Source: Polytrichum commune (taxonomy: Eukaryota > Streptophyta > Polytrichopsida > Polytrichales > Polytrichaceae). From it: DNA of 64,000 nt. The stretch spans positions 69,354,033 through 69,418,032 of the forward strand of contig OX485804.1 in assembly GCA_950295325.1 (NCBI GenBank). Direction: 5' to 3'. A program made the translations under genes and the position numbers. Below, piece by piece: positions 1 to 11,048 of the stretch. The notes under the pieces were generated by a model. The model was given only the letters and a program-made list of their open reading frames with translations, searched no databases and was not told where the DNA came from. How positions within the stretch are numbered: position 1 is the stretch's first letter; the number at the start of each line of letters is the position of its first letter.

Positions 1-235
1 AACATTTTAGGAAATTCATTAGATTGTTCATATGGTGTATGAAAAACCACATGCTAAAAATGTGTTGAAAGTTCTCCTGGTACCAACAAGACCCAACGAA
101 AATCAAGGTAATCTCAATAATAACGAAGAATGTGCTCAAATTGAAGGTGTAGTTAATTTGCAGAGGATCTTTCATCAAAGGAGATGCAACCTCGAACTAG
201 GCAATCTGTTGAACGAATGAGAGATTAAGCCTGAA

Positions 236-3200
236 TTATCCCTTTTGAATAACCACGGCATTCAAGAGCCCCGCTCCTTCGATCGTTTGTTTTAGATTCG
301 TGAGTCTTTTGGGAGGCAACCCGACGGTTTGAAGCTGGTAAGAAGTGGAGCTGCCAGGTTGCGCCGCATCGATGAAGCTCCGAATGTCGGCAATGGTGTG
401 AGTGGTATTGAAACGACCCACAGTTCGCGTCCCATCCATGAGACGCACCTGCATGTGAAACAAAAAAAAATCCCCACCACATGAAATTCATGTTGCTTTT
501 TCAATGATTTGTTGAATTGTCAGCAACTCTTCATCACTCTCGATGCGTCTGCAACAAGAGTTGTACAGTCCAAATCTAAGTCTAGTTCCCCGTCAATCCC
601 ATCACAGGACTTGCAGACAAAACTACATGCATACAAGTTAACGTAATTTAGGTTCAGATCTCGTTCGTGCGTGTAATTAATGTACTCAATATCAGGTTTA
701 ACTTCGCATCAAATGCTTAAGAATCGGAAGTCACGGGGAGTGAGTGAGCTGCAGTACTTGGATGGAGGTAGGAGGTTTAGAACTGTCAAGAGCCATAATT
801 CATATCATATGAAATTCATGTTGCTTTTTCAACGATTCGTTTAATTGTAAGCAACTCTTCATCACTCTCGATGCGTCTGCAACAAGAGCTGAACAGTCCG
901 AATCTAAGTCTAGTTCCCTGTCAATCCCATCACAGGAATCGCAGACAAAACTACATGTGTACAAGTTTCATAACTTGGGTTCAGATCTCGTTCGTATGTG
1001 TAAATAATATACTCAATATCGGGTTTAACTTCGTATCAAAATCGGAAGTCACGGGGAGTGAGCGAGCTGCAGTACTTGGATGGAGGTAGAAGGTTTAGAA
1101 CTGTCAAAACAGCCATAATTCATGACAAAAACCACATGAAATTCATGTTTCCTTTTCAACGATTCGTTTAAGTGTAACCAACTCTTCATCACTCTCGATG
1201 CGTCTGCAACAAGAGTTGAAAAGTCCAAATCGAAGTCCAGTTCCCTGTCAATCCCATCACAGGACTTGCAGACAAAACTACATGTATACGTACAAATTTC
1301 ATAACTTTGGTTCAGAACTCATTCATACGTGTAATTAGTATACTCAATATCGGGTTTAGCTTCGCATCAAGTGGTTAAGAATCGGAAGTCACGGGGAGTT
1401 AGCTGCAATGGGGAAAATCATGGGAAAAAATCCCACTACATGAAATTCATGTTGCTTTTTCAACGACTTGTTAAATTGTAAGCAACTCTTCATCACTCTC
1501 AATGCATCTGCGACAAGAGTTGAACAGTCCAAATCTAAGTCTAGTTCCCCGTCAATCCCATCACAGGACTTGCAGACAAAACTACATGTATACAAATTCC
1601 ACAATTTAGGTTCAGATCTCGTTCGTACGTGTCATTAGTATACTCGATATCGGGTTTAACTTCGCATCAAGTGGTTAAGAATCGGAAGTCACGGGGAGTT
1701 AGCTGCAATGGGGAAAATCATGGGAAAAAATCCCACCACATGAAATTCATGTTGCTTTTTCAACGATTTGTTAAATTGTAAGCAACTTTTCATCACTCTC
1801 AATGCATCTGCGATCGACAAGAGTGGAACAGTCCAAATCTAAGTCTAGTTCCCTGTCGATCCCATCATAGGACTTGCAGACAAAACTACATGTATACAAA
1901 TTCCATAACTTAGGTTCAGATCTCATTCGTACGTGTCATTAGTATACTCGATATGGGGTTTAACTTCGCATCAAATGGTTAAGAATCAGAAGTCATTGGA
2001 GGAGGGAGTGAGCTGCAGTACATACTTGGATGGACGTAGAAGGTTTCGAACTGTCGAACGCCACAATTGTGCGAGTCGATGGCCTTGGTGCATCGTCCGT
2101 GTCCGTTTCCGATGTGCCCGCTCCCAACGTTCGGGCTGGAGGTTCGAGCTTGTGCCCGTGTCCTTGAAACGCCACGTATTTTGGCTCCGCACGCGTCTGC
2201 ACGGACAATGAAATGAACTTGATTTTCGAGTCCGGGAAGCTCAAAGGCTCGTGGGATTAAAAGGTATATTAGGGTGGTTGCAAACTGGCTAATTTCCCAG
2301 AGTGGCAGAGTACAGTAGCCTCTGTAAGATAAGAGTCATGTCGATTTGATGATCTGATTGAAGGAAAGACTCGAAGCTCCTTTAAACTACACTCTCAAGT
2401 ATTGATGGAAACTTTATCTCTGTTGGGGTTATATAGGGGACACTCCAACACAAAGCGTGCCTCATTTTTCAATCGCATTGTAAGAGCAAAAGTGACATAC
2501 CGTAGTACCTATCCCACTTTGTTTATTTGTAGGAGAATTGTTATTATTATAATTCGGCAATCTCGGATTTAAAGGAATTTTTTGTCTTTCCATATTGATT
2601 CCCGAGATTTTAAAAATACAATTTCCAAAAGTTTCAATTTTCCTTAAAATAGTTTGATTAGTACCGAAGTGGTAGAGGTACTACAGTAGTCTACTATATC
2701 TAAAGATAGGGATAGTCGACCACTGTCCAGTTTCAATGGCAAGCTTATGGTACGCGGTGCGGTAAGCAAAGATGATCTTACGTTGTGATGGTTACTTCGA
2801 GTACAATGATAACAAGTCTCATAACAACAAATAAACTACACGAAATATGATGTTTAGTGTCACCAATTCTAATCGTCTTCCTCAATACTAATTGTCAACC
2901 ACGGTAAAGTGTCACCAACACTAATGTTAACCCAACATTATTTGTCATTCCTTATTAAAAAAAAATTGGGAGATTACAGATTTATAGTGTTGCTATTACT
3001 GTCACTTATCCTGTGGTTTTCCATCCAAACATACGACCTTCTTTGGTTGCAAGGTCATTTACATGGTTCGATGATGAATAGTGTGGGCCACACTAAACCA
3101 AACTGACAGTGCAGTAGCACTGATAGTGTCCATTTTGGCAGGCCTTTTGAGTGTGCGGCTTTGTAATTTTAATATGTTGATTCCAAGCTTAGAGTATAAT

Positions 3201-6200
3201 AACAATAATTCTCTTGCAGGGAATGTACCTCCAAATCTTCACTTCTATTCAACATGATGTGTTGATCTGCACAGTCTGCCTTATTGATGCTCTGCACATG
3301 GAATGCATAACAAGGATCAGAGCATTCAATCTACAAAAACCTCAAACCCAATGCCAATTAAACTATAATAATGAAATCTAGGTACTGGGCCTTATGTGAC
3401 CTCACTCCTATTAGAACCACTTCACACACGAGACTGAGAGCCCGTGACCATTACACTTCAAGCACTCGCATTGGTGGAAGAGGCGAAGCCGGTCCAAGTT
3501 CGCTTCACACTACGCTTGAGGGACCAACAAAGTGTGTGAATGCAAGATGGATGTAAAGTCTACATGGATTCCTACATGGCATCGAATGGATCATGTTTCA
3601 TGGTCACTTGGACTATTTTCAAAAACCACCTCTTGGAGGTAGGTCTAACACAAAACTAGGAGACCATGGCACGATGAAAGCTCACAACCATTGGTTCATT
3701 CTATTTTATCATGTGAGGATCCGCGTGAATAAAAATTCATTGAAGTAGCATTTGGTTGAGGGTCCAGTCACATATTACTTCACGCTACACTTGAGGATAT
3801 GTGACCACAGCACATGATTTTGGAGGTGTGTCGGGATAGTCTCTGGACACTTTCTTTTGGGCTCTCACAGTTTCATGGTCACGGCTCTTGGCTCGTGTGT
3901 GAAGTGGCCCTTAGTTGGACACTCACAAGTTTATTTCGAGTGGTACATAGCAAGGCTTGTAGTTAACAACGGACACCGAAGAGACATGTGTTACGATGAG
4001 ATTGGCCGACTATGTGCTCAAAGTGTAGACCCCATTCTAATTTATGTAGTGAACACGATCAAGAGGGCCTATGTGATCACTTGAAGCAAACGAGAATCTT
4101 CACTTTGACCTCATTTCAGTTTGGAACTCATCAAGTCTCATTTTGAACCTTGAACCTCCAATCTACCTGATTCGCAATTGCAAAACGAGATGAGACCGTT
4201 CCTGATCCGACCCAACGATTGAAATTGTTTGTGGAGTTGGAAATGCCAACAATAGGGCCATACATGTTAACACTTGCATCAACAAGAGATGTGTTCCTTA
4301 AGTGAATGTGACTTTTAATTTTAAAAGTTGTACGTTAAGTTATGCACCAATGAATGGGGAGAACTGGTCGAGTTCAAAAATAGCTAGTTGAAGTTCAAGA
4401 CTTCAAGGGAAAGTAATTGATCATTTTAGAGAAATCCATGGAGTATACATCAAATTAATAAATAAATAAAACTAAAAAATCCCAACATGTAACCGGTTGG
4501 ACTTGGGAACACTAGGATTTTGACCAATTATGCCCAAAAATCTACTTGGACATTGGTAAGTACTAACTAAATATGATGTTTAGTGTCATATGATGTTTTA
4601 TGTCCCTATGGTAACTTTTCGGATGACACTTCTTATGAATAAGTGAACAAGTATTGTCATGGATGATGAATGAGTTCCATCCATTGGCCAAAACCCTACC
4701 CTTCTCTTGTCAGCAACTTGTGATGAAATATTGTCAAGGATGATTGAAATTTGGATGGAAAACCACTGGGCAAGTGACACTAAATGCAACACTGTAAATC
4801 TATAATTCCCAACAAAATTACAAGGAATGACAAATAAATGTTGGGTTAGCATTTAGTGTTGGTGGCACTACACCTCAACTTACATTTAGTATTGAGCAAG
4901 ATGATTAGAATTGGTGGCACTAAATATCATATCTATAATTCCCAACAAAATTACAAGGAATGACAAATAAATGTTGGGTTAGCATTTAGTGTTGGTGGCA
5001 CTACACCTCAACTTACATTTAGTATTGAGCAAGATGATTAGAATTGGTGGCACCAAATATCATATCTATAATTCCCAACAAAATTACAAGGAATGACAAA
5101 TAAATGTTGGGTTAGCATTTAGGGTTGGTGGCACTACACCTCAGCTTACATTTAGTATTGAGCAAAACGATTAGAATTGGTGGCACTAAATATCATATTT
5201 AGTGTAGATTACCTGCTCGTTGTCGGTAGCACCACTAGCTTCGACCTCGCTTCTTTTCATCGAAGGCGCTTCTTGGGCTCTCAAGTTCCGCACTCCTTGG
5301 AAAATGGCTTCCATGTCCGGATCGTGCTTATGTTTCTTTGTGGGATCTTGCACCATCATCCCACTGTCACAATAACTTCACATATTTTTCCTTTCTCTTA
5401 ATTTATTTTTCAGCTCAAAAACACTGACATATCACAAACAGTGACTACCACAAATTACGAAATCTGCACATGGTTGTAAGTCATCACGTTGCTTGAGAAC
5501 TTCAAGCATTTGCCAGTTTCAAGAATAATAAAAATACTCCTTCGTGCAACAACAACAACCTTCGTGCCATGAGAAACTTATATTTATATATATATATATA
5601 TATATATACATAATTTAAACAACTCCTGTTTGAGTGCAGGCCAGATCTAATATAGATAAGCTTTATAGTCCACATCACTGTCCAGGGAGAACTGACAGCT
5701 AGGGCCACTTCACACACGAGCCAAGAGCCGTGACCATGAAATTGTGAGAGCCCAAAAGAACGTGTCCAAAGGCCGTCCCAACACACCTCCAAAATCATGT
5801 AGTGTGGTCACGGACCCTCAAGTGTAGTGTGAAGCCATGTGTGACCGGGCCCTCGATCAAATGCTATTTCAATGAATTTCTACTCATGCGGGTCTTCACA
5901 CATGATAAGATAGAATAATTCAGTGGTTGTGAGCATTCGGAATGCCATGGTCTCCCAGTTTTGTGTTAGGCCTACCTCCAAGAGGTGGTTTTTGAAAATA
6001 GTCCAAGTGACCATGAAACATGATCCATTCGATGCCATGTAAGAATCCATGTAGACTTTACATCCATGTTTCATTTACATACTCCGTTGGTCCCTCAAGC
6101 GTAGTGTGAAGCGAACTTGGACCAGCTCCGCCTTTTCCACCAATGGGAGTGCTTGAAGCACAATGGTCACGGGCTCTCAGTCTCGTGTGTGAAGTGGCCC

Positions 6201-7926
6201 TTAGTTGCAAATGAACCGGTTGAAGTTGGAGACTTGAGGAGAATTACCCATCATTTAGAGGAATCTATAGAGGAATATACCTCAAGTGAATAAAGCCAAA
6301 CCGGAAGATTATGGCAACATGTAACCAGCTGGATTTAAAATCACTGGGATCTTGACCAACTATGCCCAAAAACCTCTTGGGCACTGGTCCACTTGTCTTG
6401 ACTTCAGAGGTATGAATAATTTGTGCGATTTGGACATGAACAAATGTGACTTAAATGTTCTTTCTAGCACCAAAATTGTATAGCTCATCACTTATTTGCA
6501 TCAACGCAAAGTGGGTTGCTCAACAAAAGGCATGGCTACTCTATAGATAGCTTTATGGGTAGACATAACCAATGGTTCCCAAAGAAGCGAGCATGAATGA
6601 AGAGCGTCTTCGCATGCACGCTACCGCCCCCTTTCAAGAGCCGTCTCTACCTACTACTCTATGTTTCACACATCACATGACTCAGCTAATACAACATGTT
6701 CTCTTTCTAATCTTCTATTGACCTCCTCACATACTCGTGTGCGAATTTAAACTCTTGGTCAAAATTAAAAATTGAATAAGAGTGCATCTCAACACTTTGT
6801 TCCATGACAAATCTAGCTTGGTTATGGGAAAGAGAACAAATATGTAATATGTTTGGAAGTAATGTGTAGTAAATTTTACACAAGCGATCGACACCACCAA
6901 CTGCATATCTAGGATTTCACAATAAATGCATAAAATGAACCCCTTTATCAAATTTGGAGAGCAACATTTTAGGTGCTTTCAAAACTTTGTCATGAAATTC
7001 AATTTTATATAGCCGTCTTTTGGCCAGAGTCAAGTGCCTTCCCTTCCTTTCACTAAAATCGGGGGTCCCAACACCACTTGAACAGTCCTCAAACATTAGA
7101 AAATGCCAAAAGCGAGCCAAAACTTCCACCCACCCAACCAAACCATCGGTTCTTAACAGACATCCAAGATGACTCCAACGTCATAACATTCCTAAACAAG
7201 CAAAAGACAACTCCCACAACCCATAATTCAATCATCTCCAGATTATTCCATACATGTTTTCTAAAATGTGAGACTCTTCAATGGAAGTTACTTCGCCAAG
7301 AAAAAGCGGAGACATCTTGTACACTGATAACCTCGGACACACGCCCCCATGAACCCGAGCTCAACATGGAAAGCGAATGTTATTCTTGTACTCAATAAGA
7401 ATATTAATACGGTCGAATTCTCACGAACTCAATCACATTGGCCACCTTGTGCATTTTGTCTCAAGTAGTGTTTGGAGTTTCATCGATGTGGTGGTGGTGA
7501 TTCGACAAGAGAAGGGCCATACCTCCTTTCATGACCCATCATGGTCGAAGTGTCTTGAGGTCCGTGACTCAACTCCAAATCCTCCTCACACTTTCCGAAA
7601 TCTCTTCGGGACATCACATTGTTGTTGTTGTTGTTGTTGTTGTTGACGTTGTTGTTGTTGTTGTTGTTGCGATGATCGTGTGCTAATTGCAACCCCACGG
7701 GGACGCTCGACGTCGACATGCTCTCTTCTTCCTCGGAAAGATCGTAATCCTCGAGGTTCGTCAAACTAGTAGCGCAATTGTGGCCCGTGTCCGCGTCGAA
7801 GTAGAGTTGCAACGCGGGTTGAAGGTGCCACTCGCTACTCTCGAGGTAGAACCGCGCTTGCTCGGGTGTGGCCATCGTCACGTTGCAAAATTGGGCGACA
7901 ACACCGTCGGCTTCCACGATGTCCAT
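236..7926 (-). CDS. p47/PUX-type UBA-UBX domain protein (spliced; SEP region unresolved)
   Basis: Likely a plant Cdc48/p97 adaptor of the p47 (UBA-SEP-UBX) class. Such proteins bind ubiquitin through UBA and the AAA-ATPase through UBX. Exons read on the minus strand are 7926-7523, 5363-5213, 2196-2026 and 448-236. Exon 1 starts at MDIVEADG, has a UBA-like domain (residues 5-45, with [15 protein letters not shown]), an acidic stretch (EEEES) and a poly-Asn tract, and ends AG|gtatgg in phase 2. Exon 2 opens with T, completing Ser, then [20 protein letters not shown], the linker typical of this family. Exon 3 has [20 protein letters not shown] and SSKPSTSIQ, ending CAA|gtatgt. Exon 4 begins after tttcacatgcag with [14 protein letters not shown] and encodes the rest of UBX, ending VVIQKG-stop. 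All junction phases agree. I could not find the SEP domain between exons 2 and 3. These exons also join in frame (0/0) without it. A weak 63-nt exon candidate lies at 3229-3291. The family assignment is firm; the complete structure is not. Confidence 0.82.
481..2025. repeat. Intronic tandem array, five units of about 300-330 bp
   Basis: Units start with ATGAAATTCATGTTGC at 481, 809, 1136, 1440 and 1740, giving spacings of 328, 327, 304 and 300 bp. The array fills the last intron of the PUX-type gene. The first two units end with a copy of the 3' end of exon 3 plus its donor region (about 756-800 and 1074-1117). In the third and fourth units that part is replaced by a short insert around gggaaaatcatggg. 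Confidence 0.9.
2822..3125 (-). mobile_element. MITE family B copy (atgtttagtgtcac type)
   Basis: This copy runs from atatgatgtttagtgtcacc to about 3125. In reverse orientation it shares the motifs caacattatttgtcattcctt, cacttatcctgtggtttt and tttccatccaaa with the copies near 4.6 kb, 35.8 kb and 48 kb. The ends are not sharply defined. Confidence 0.6.
3229..3291 (-). other. Weak candidate for a residual SEP-domain exon
   Basis: The minus strand shows an acceptor (catgtgcag) at 3292-3294, 21 open codons reading [10 protein letters not shown] and then [11 protein letters not shown], and a donor GAG|gtacat. It starts and ends in phase 0, so it would fit between exons 2 and 3 of the PUX-type gene. 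The SI-K--C start and the HIML-RSED end loosely resemble the end of SEP domains, with internal residues missing. The similarity is short and could be chance. No upstream half of SEP with the usual NGF-(x)n-DG motif was found. Confidence 0.2.
3414..3910 (+). mobile_element. MITE family A, copy 1 (TTA target duplication)
   Basis: TIRs are gaaccacttcacacacgag (mutated GGGCC start) on the left and ctcgtgtgtgaagtggccc on the right. TTA flanks both sides (3411-3413 and 3911-3913). This pattern is typical of PIF/Harbinger-type MITEs. The internal short ORF of the family is interrupted here by a stop. Confidence 0.85.
4360..4555 (+). repeat. Dispersed repeat family G, copy 1
   Basis: Recurring segment of about 190 bp with aagttcaagacttcaag, tcattttagag, aacatgtaacc-gttgga and acactagga-ttgaccaa, ending at aaaa-ct-c-tggacattg. 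Other copies are near 6.2, 11.35, 18.0, 51.0-51.6 and 52.4 kb. No TIRs or coding potential were recognised. Confidence 0.7.
4565..5205 (+). mobile_element. MITE family B copy with an internal 133-bp tandem triplication
   Basis: The element starts at ctaaatatgatgtttagtgtc. Its distal part is repeated three times: ctataattcccaacaaa occurs at 4800, 4933 and 5066, exactly 133 bp apart. The array ends about 8 bp from the donor of exon 2 of the PUX-type gene, so it lies wholly in intron 2. Confidence 0.8.
5702..6200 (-). mobile_element. MITE family A, copy 2
   Basis: Perfect GGGCCACTTCACACACGAG-type TIRs. Flanking trinucleotides are CTA on the left and TTA on the right. The orientation is opposite to copy 1. 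It carries an open 64-codon frame (5880-6074, minus), starting [17 protein letters not shown], that is also open in three other copies. It sits in intron 1 of the PUX-type gene. Confidence 0.88.
6205..6392 (+). repeat. Dispersed repeat family G, copy 2
   Basis: Same core as the other family G copies (aatgaaccggttgaag, catttagaggaatct, ggcaacatgtaaccagctgg, gatcttgaccaa). It lies immediately beside family A copy 2. Confidence 0.65.
6393..7522. other. Remainder of PUX-type intron 1
   Basis: AT-rich intron sequence. Short ORFs on both strands show no family resemblance and no shared splice context. I see no clear element ends. Confidence 0.5.
7621..7670. repeat. GTT/AAC trinucleotide repeat coding for poly-Asn
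   Basis: Sixteen GTT-type triplets with one ACG interruption. On the minus strand they are AAC codons in frame in exon 1 of the PUX-type gene, giving [17 protein letters not shown]. Length variation here would change protein length in steps of one Asn. Confidence 0.9.
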
Positions 7927-7988
7927 GGTGTTTGGGGTTTGTGCGATGATGGTGATGACGATGATGTTGTGTTGTTGGCGGGCCCTTT

Positions 7989-8015
7989 TCAATTTGTGGC
8001 TTCAACGATGTCCAT
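7989..8015 (-). promoter_or_regulatory. Upstream mini-ORF made by duplication of the PUX-type start region
   Basis: About 89 bp upstream of the chosen ATG (7926-7924) is a second copy of the same start context. It encodes MDIVEATN followed by TGA. The sequence from about 7925 to 8090 consists of two copies of one segment, so the outer copy has become a 9-codon upstream ORF. If transcription starts upstream of 8015, a scanning ribosome would meet it first. The inner ATG is taken as the real start because it alone continues into the UBA domain. Confidence 0.55.
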
Positions 8016-8336
8016 GGTGTTGGGGTTTGTGCGATGGTGGTGATGATGTTGTGTCGTGGGCGGACCCTTTCGATTTGTGGCGAGATTTTACATGCTTCTC
8101 GAATGACGTTGTGAATGATGAGTATGCTCGAAACGATTTTGTTTGTTAATTAGGCCGAGGAGGAGGAACACACGTAAAGTCGACACCTGAAGAGGAGGAG
8201 GAGGCTAGGAGGAGGAAAGTGGAGATTTGAAAAGGGCTATGGATGATATTGGTGGACATGAGTAACAAACGACATCACCTCTTCGATCACACTTGTGAGA
8301 TCTATAAGCATGTTCTATTACTCCTTGAGTTAAGCC

Positions 8337-8346
8337 TATATATTTT
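8337..8346 (-). promoter_or_regulatory. Possible TATA box of the PUX-type gene
   Basis: The minus strand reads aaatatata here, about 410 bp upstream of the UBA start codon. It would give a 5' UTR containing the duplicated mini-ORF. AT-rich runs are common nearby, so this is only a suggestion. Confidence 0.2.
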
Positions 8347-8449
8347 TCACGACCTTCATCGAGAATGTTGGGGAAAAGAAAGGGTGACAAGTGATTAAGC
8401 AATTTTGAAATTTTGTGACTTGTATATTTTGAATCATTCCTCACTCCCT

Positions 8450-9064
8450 TCTATATCAGGGTTTTGGGTAGTGCCCCAAACAAATGCTTCAAGATATAAG
8501 CTTTATTTTAGAAGAGCGAAATTTCGGCAATCATGTAGATCAGTCAAATGTGGTTTTTTTTTTCCTAGATTCTAATTACTAGATTTGATGGATGATTGTA
8601 GTGGGTGTGAAAGGATTTGCTTGAAAGATGAATGCACCCGTGAAAGGTTGACTTTAAAATCAAAATTTTGTACTAATTCATATTCTCTATAAAATGCAAA
8701 TGGTTGCAAAAGAACATGACAGGTCTGAAAAGTGAACTACATTTAAACATTAGTTTTTAGATGACAAATTTTGGTGAAAATACAAATAACAATGAAGACC
8801 AAATTACGTATGTATGTATATATTTTTCTAGTTCCCCATGTCAACATGGTGTTTGTGCATTGGCATGCATTTCCCGATCCCAACCTTTGACATCCATTGG
8901 AACCATTCACATGTACAAGAGATTAGAAATTGGTGAGAATCGACAATCTTGGCATCTCATCACCTTCCTCTCACAATGTTTCACTTCAAACCCTTTGACA
9001 TCCATGGCAACTATTCACATGTAGTCGCACCATTGTTGGTTTGATGTATAGGATGAATGCATGG
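8450..9064. other. Intergenic, no gene recognised
   Basis: AT-rich DNA upstream of the PUX-type gene. A short internal duplication is present (ccctttgacatccat-g-aac-attcacatg at about 8884 and 8994). No coding signal was found. Confidence 0.4.
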
Positions 9065-9079
9065 GTAGTATCAACATTA

Positions 9080-9365
9080 GTGATCTCATAAAAGAAACCT
9101 ACCCATGGGTATCAAAATTGTCATACCTGTCAAATATAGATCTTTGGTGGGTATGTCAAAGTGATAGAATCTTTCAATACCCAACTTATTGTTTGAGTCA
9201 ATACCATTGTAAACCATGTTGATACTAAGTGATTTTTCCCAGGTTTGAAGATTCTTGCGTGATTTACAAACCCGGATGGTAACAAATCAAAAATGTTGTC
9301 AAATAGCCATGCCATATTGGTATCAAAAATTGCGAGATCCTCACTTTAGATACTCTCATGGTATT
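9080..9365 (+). repeat. Dispersed repeat family C, copy 1
   Basis: Shares acccatgggtatcaaaattg, agattcttgcgtg-t-tac, acccggatggta and a final gatact..atggtat with the copy at 15.25-15.5 kb. The repeated ggtatc/gatacc ends suggest a MITE. Confidence 0.6.
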
Positions 9366-9755
9366 TAAAAAAAAACTAAAACACCATACCAAACATTGGT
9401 AAAGACCATTACAACAAATATCTTACATGATGTGGCATTCAAATTGGTGTGTTGTGTTAATTAGAGTGGTCTTTGTGAATTGTCATGTAATCACATGACA
9501 CATGGTGTTTGGTGCTTTAACAACATCACTAACATTTAGTTGTTGCCTAGTGATTCCAATGATTAATGTGGGTTGATGATGAGTTGCATGAGCCACACTC
9601 ATATTATGTCCAGTGAACATAATACCAAGGGTGGGTCGAATGGGCATTTTAATCACGTTGATCCCACCAAGGTTAGTGTTCTACTCTTCTCTCTTCTCTA
9701 CGTGGGCCACACCAAATTAGACATTGAATGTGAGTATGATTGATTTATACCACAA
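9366..9755. other. Intergenic, no gene recognised
   Basis: AT-rich, with a few low-complexity stretches (poly-A near 9367). No coding or element boundary was recognised. Confidence 0.35.
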
Positions 9756-10157
9756 CTCTCTAGCAGCTTGGGCACCTTTGTGCCTAATAATCGACTAAAG
9801 TGTGAAAGTAAGTTAGGCAACCCAAAAAATAATATTCTAAGATTGGGCAAATTATGAAAGTAATTTAAAACAAGTTAGACATTCATCCAAGTCATTTCTA
9901 TAATTCATGGACGGTTTTCCTAATTTCATCTATGGTGGCTACAATTAACCTAAACACTTCCCTTAACCAACGCTCCTTACCCTAAAATTTGTTTTTTACT
10001 TGCATGTTAGGATGCCAATGAATGTCACTTGCATTATTGGTATTTTAGGCACTCTTTGAATGTTATTTCCTTTTTTTTTGGACACTCAACGAAATTAATT
10101 CCCCACAAATTTGGGCACCTTTAAAATGAATTATTTTCTGCCCAAGCTGCTAGAGAG
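9756..10157. mobile_element. TIR element family I (402 bp)
   Basis: TIRs are CTCTCTAGCAGCTTGGGC on the left and its complement gcccaagctgctagagag on the right. The interior is AT-rich with no ORF of note. A partial second copy lies at about 24,845-24,965. No convincing target duplication was seen. Confidence 0.75.
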
Positions 10158-10819
10158 CTACGCTATTAACAACATCCCTATCACAATATTAAGGTGAATT
10201 TCACATGCCAAGAAGACAACTGATATTGAGAAATCGAGGATCCTATGCAAGGGATCACTTCTATTTTCACCAAGCAAGTGTCCGACACAAGATTGAACTT
10301 ATAGAACAATTCACAACACAACCAAACATATTACGATTCACAACCAATCAAGGTAGACATGTGTTATTCAATTTGATTTTATTTCTTTTTGCACCCGCTT
10401 CTCATAGGAAACGCAACACACAATTAATGTGAGATGATTAGCAAGTCCAAATTATGCCCACAACCTTTCGCCTCATAAATTTGTGCGAACACTCTACAAA
10501 GCTTCCATTCGTACATTCATATCTACCATAAGAGGTGCCAATATTGTCACATGCGCTTCCTAATTGCACCCAACTATTTCATGCAAATTTGGGACAATTT
10601 TGCTTTCGACTTTGGAGGTTAACCAACCCCCCCCCCCCCCCCCTTCAATGTGTAGTAAGCTTAACCATCTCCTTGAAACATGTCAATTGGAACATAGACA
10701 ACCAACATCTACAACGTTCCTAGATCCGCATTCTAGTACGAATAGGTGCATTCTACGTTCTAGAACTTCTCTCCAAATTCGACCCATATTTGAAGTTTCG
10801 TTGTGGACACACCTTAGTT

Positions 10820-10875
<56 letters not shown>

Positions 10876-11048
10876 GTGTGGCCACTGTTGAAACACGGCC
10901 ATCAAAAGTCCAAGTCCCGTGGTCAAATTTAAAGAGCAACAACTCCTTGACTTTTCATCATTCCGGCTGCTTATTATGTTATGTTCTTTAGCGTACCAAC
11001 GGTCAATTGGAGACCCTCTAAGCAATGAACGGCGAGAACCGACTACAA
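10158..11048. other. Intergenic with a poly-C tract and microsatellite
   Basis: No recognised gene. Contains C17 at 10,627-10,643 and a long (CT)n(AT)n run at 10,822-10,876. Open frames here are low-complexity. Confidence 0.4.
10822..10876. repeat. (CT)n(AT)n compound microsatellite
   Basis: About 37 bases of TC repeat followed directly by about 18 bases of TA repeat. Confidence 0.95.

Noticed and set aside
2340-2520. Possible SEP remnant (LECPLYNPN followed by RDKVSIN) on the minus strand
   Set aside because: Only a few residues agree with SEP, there are no good splice sites and a stop follows. Considered chance.
7687-8149. Plus-strand frames over the first PUX-type exon
   Set aside because: Antisense shadows. 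The minus strand carries the UBA domain and matching splice sites.
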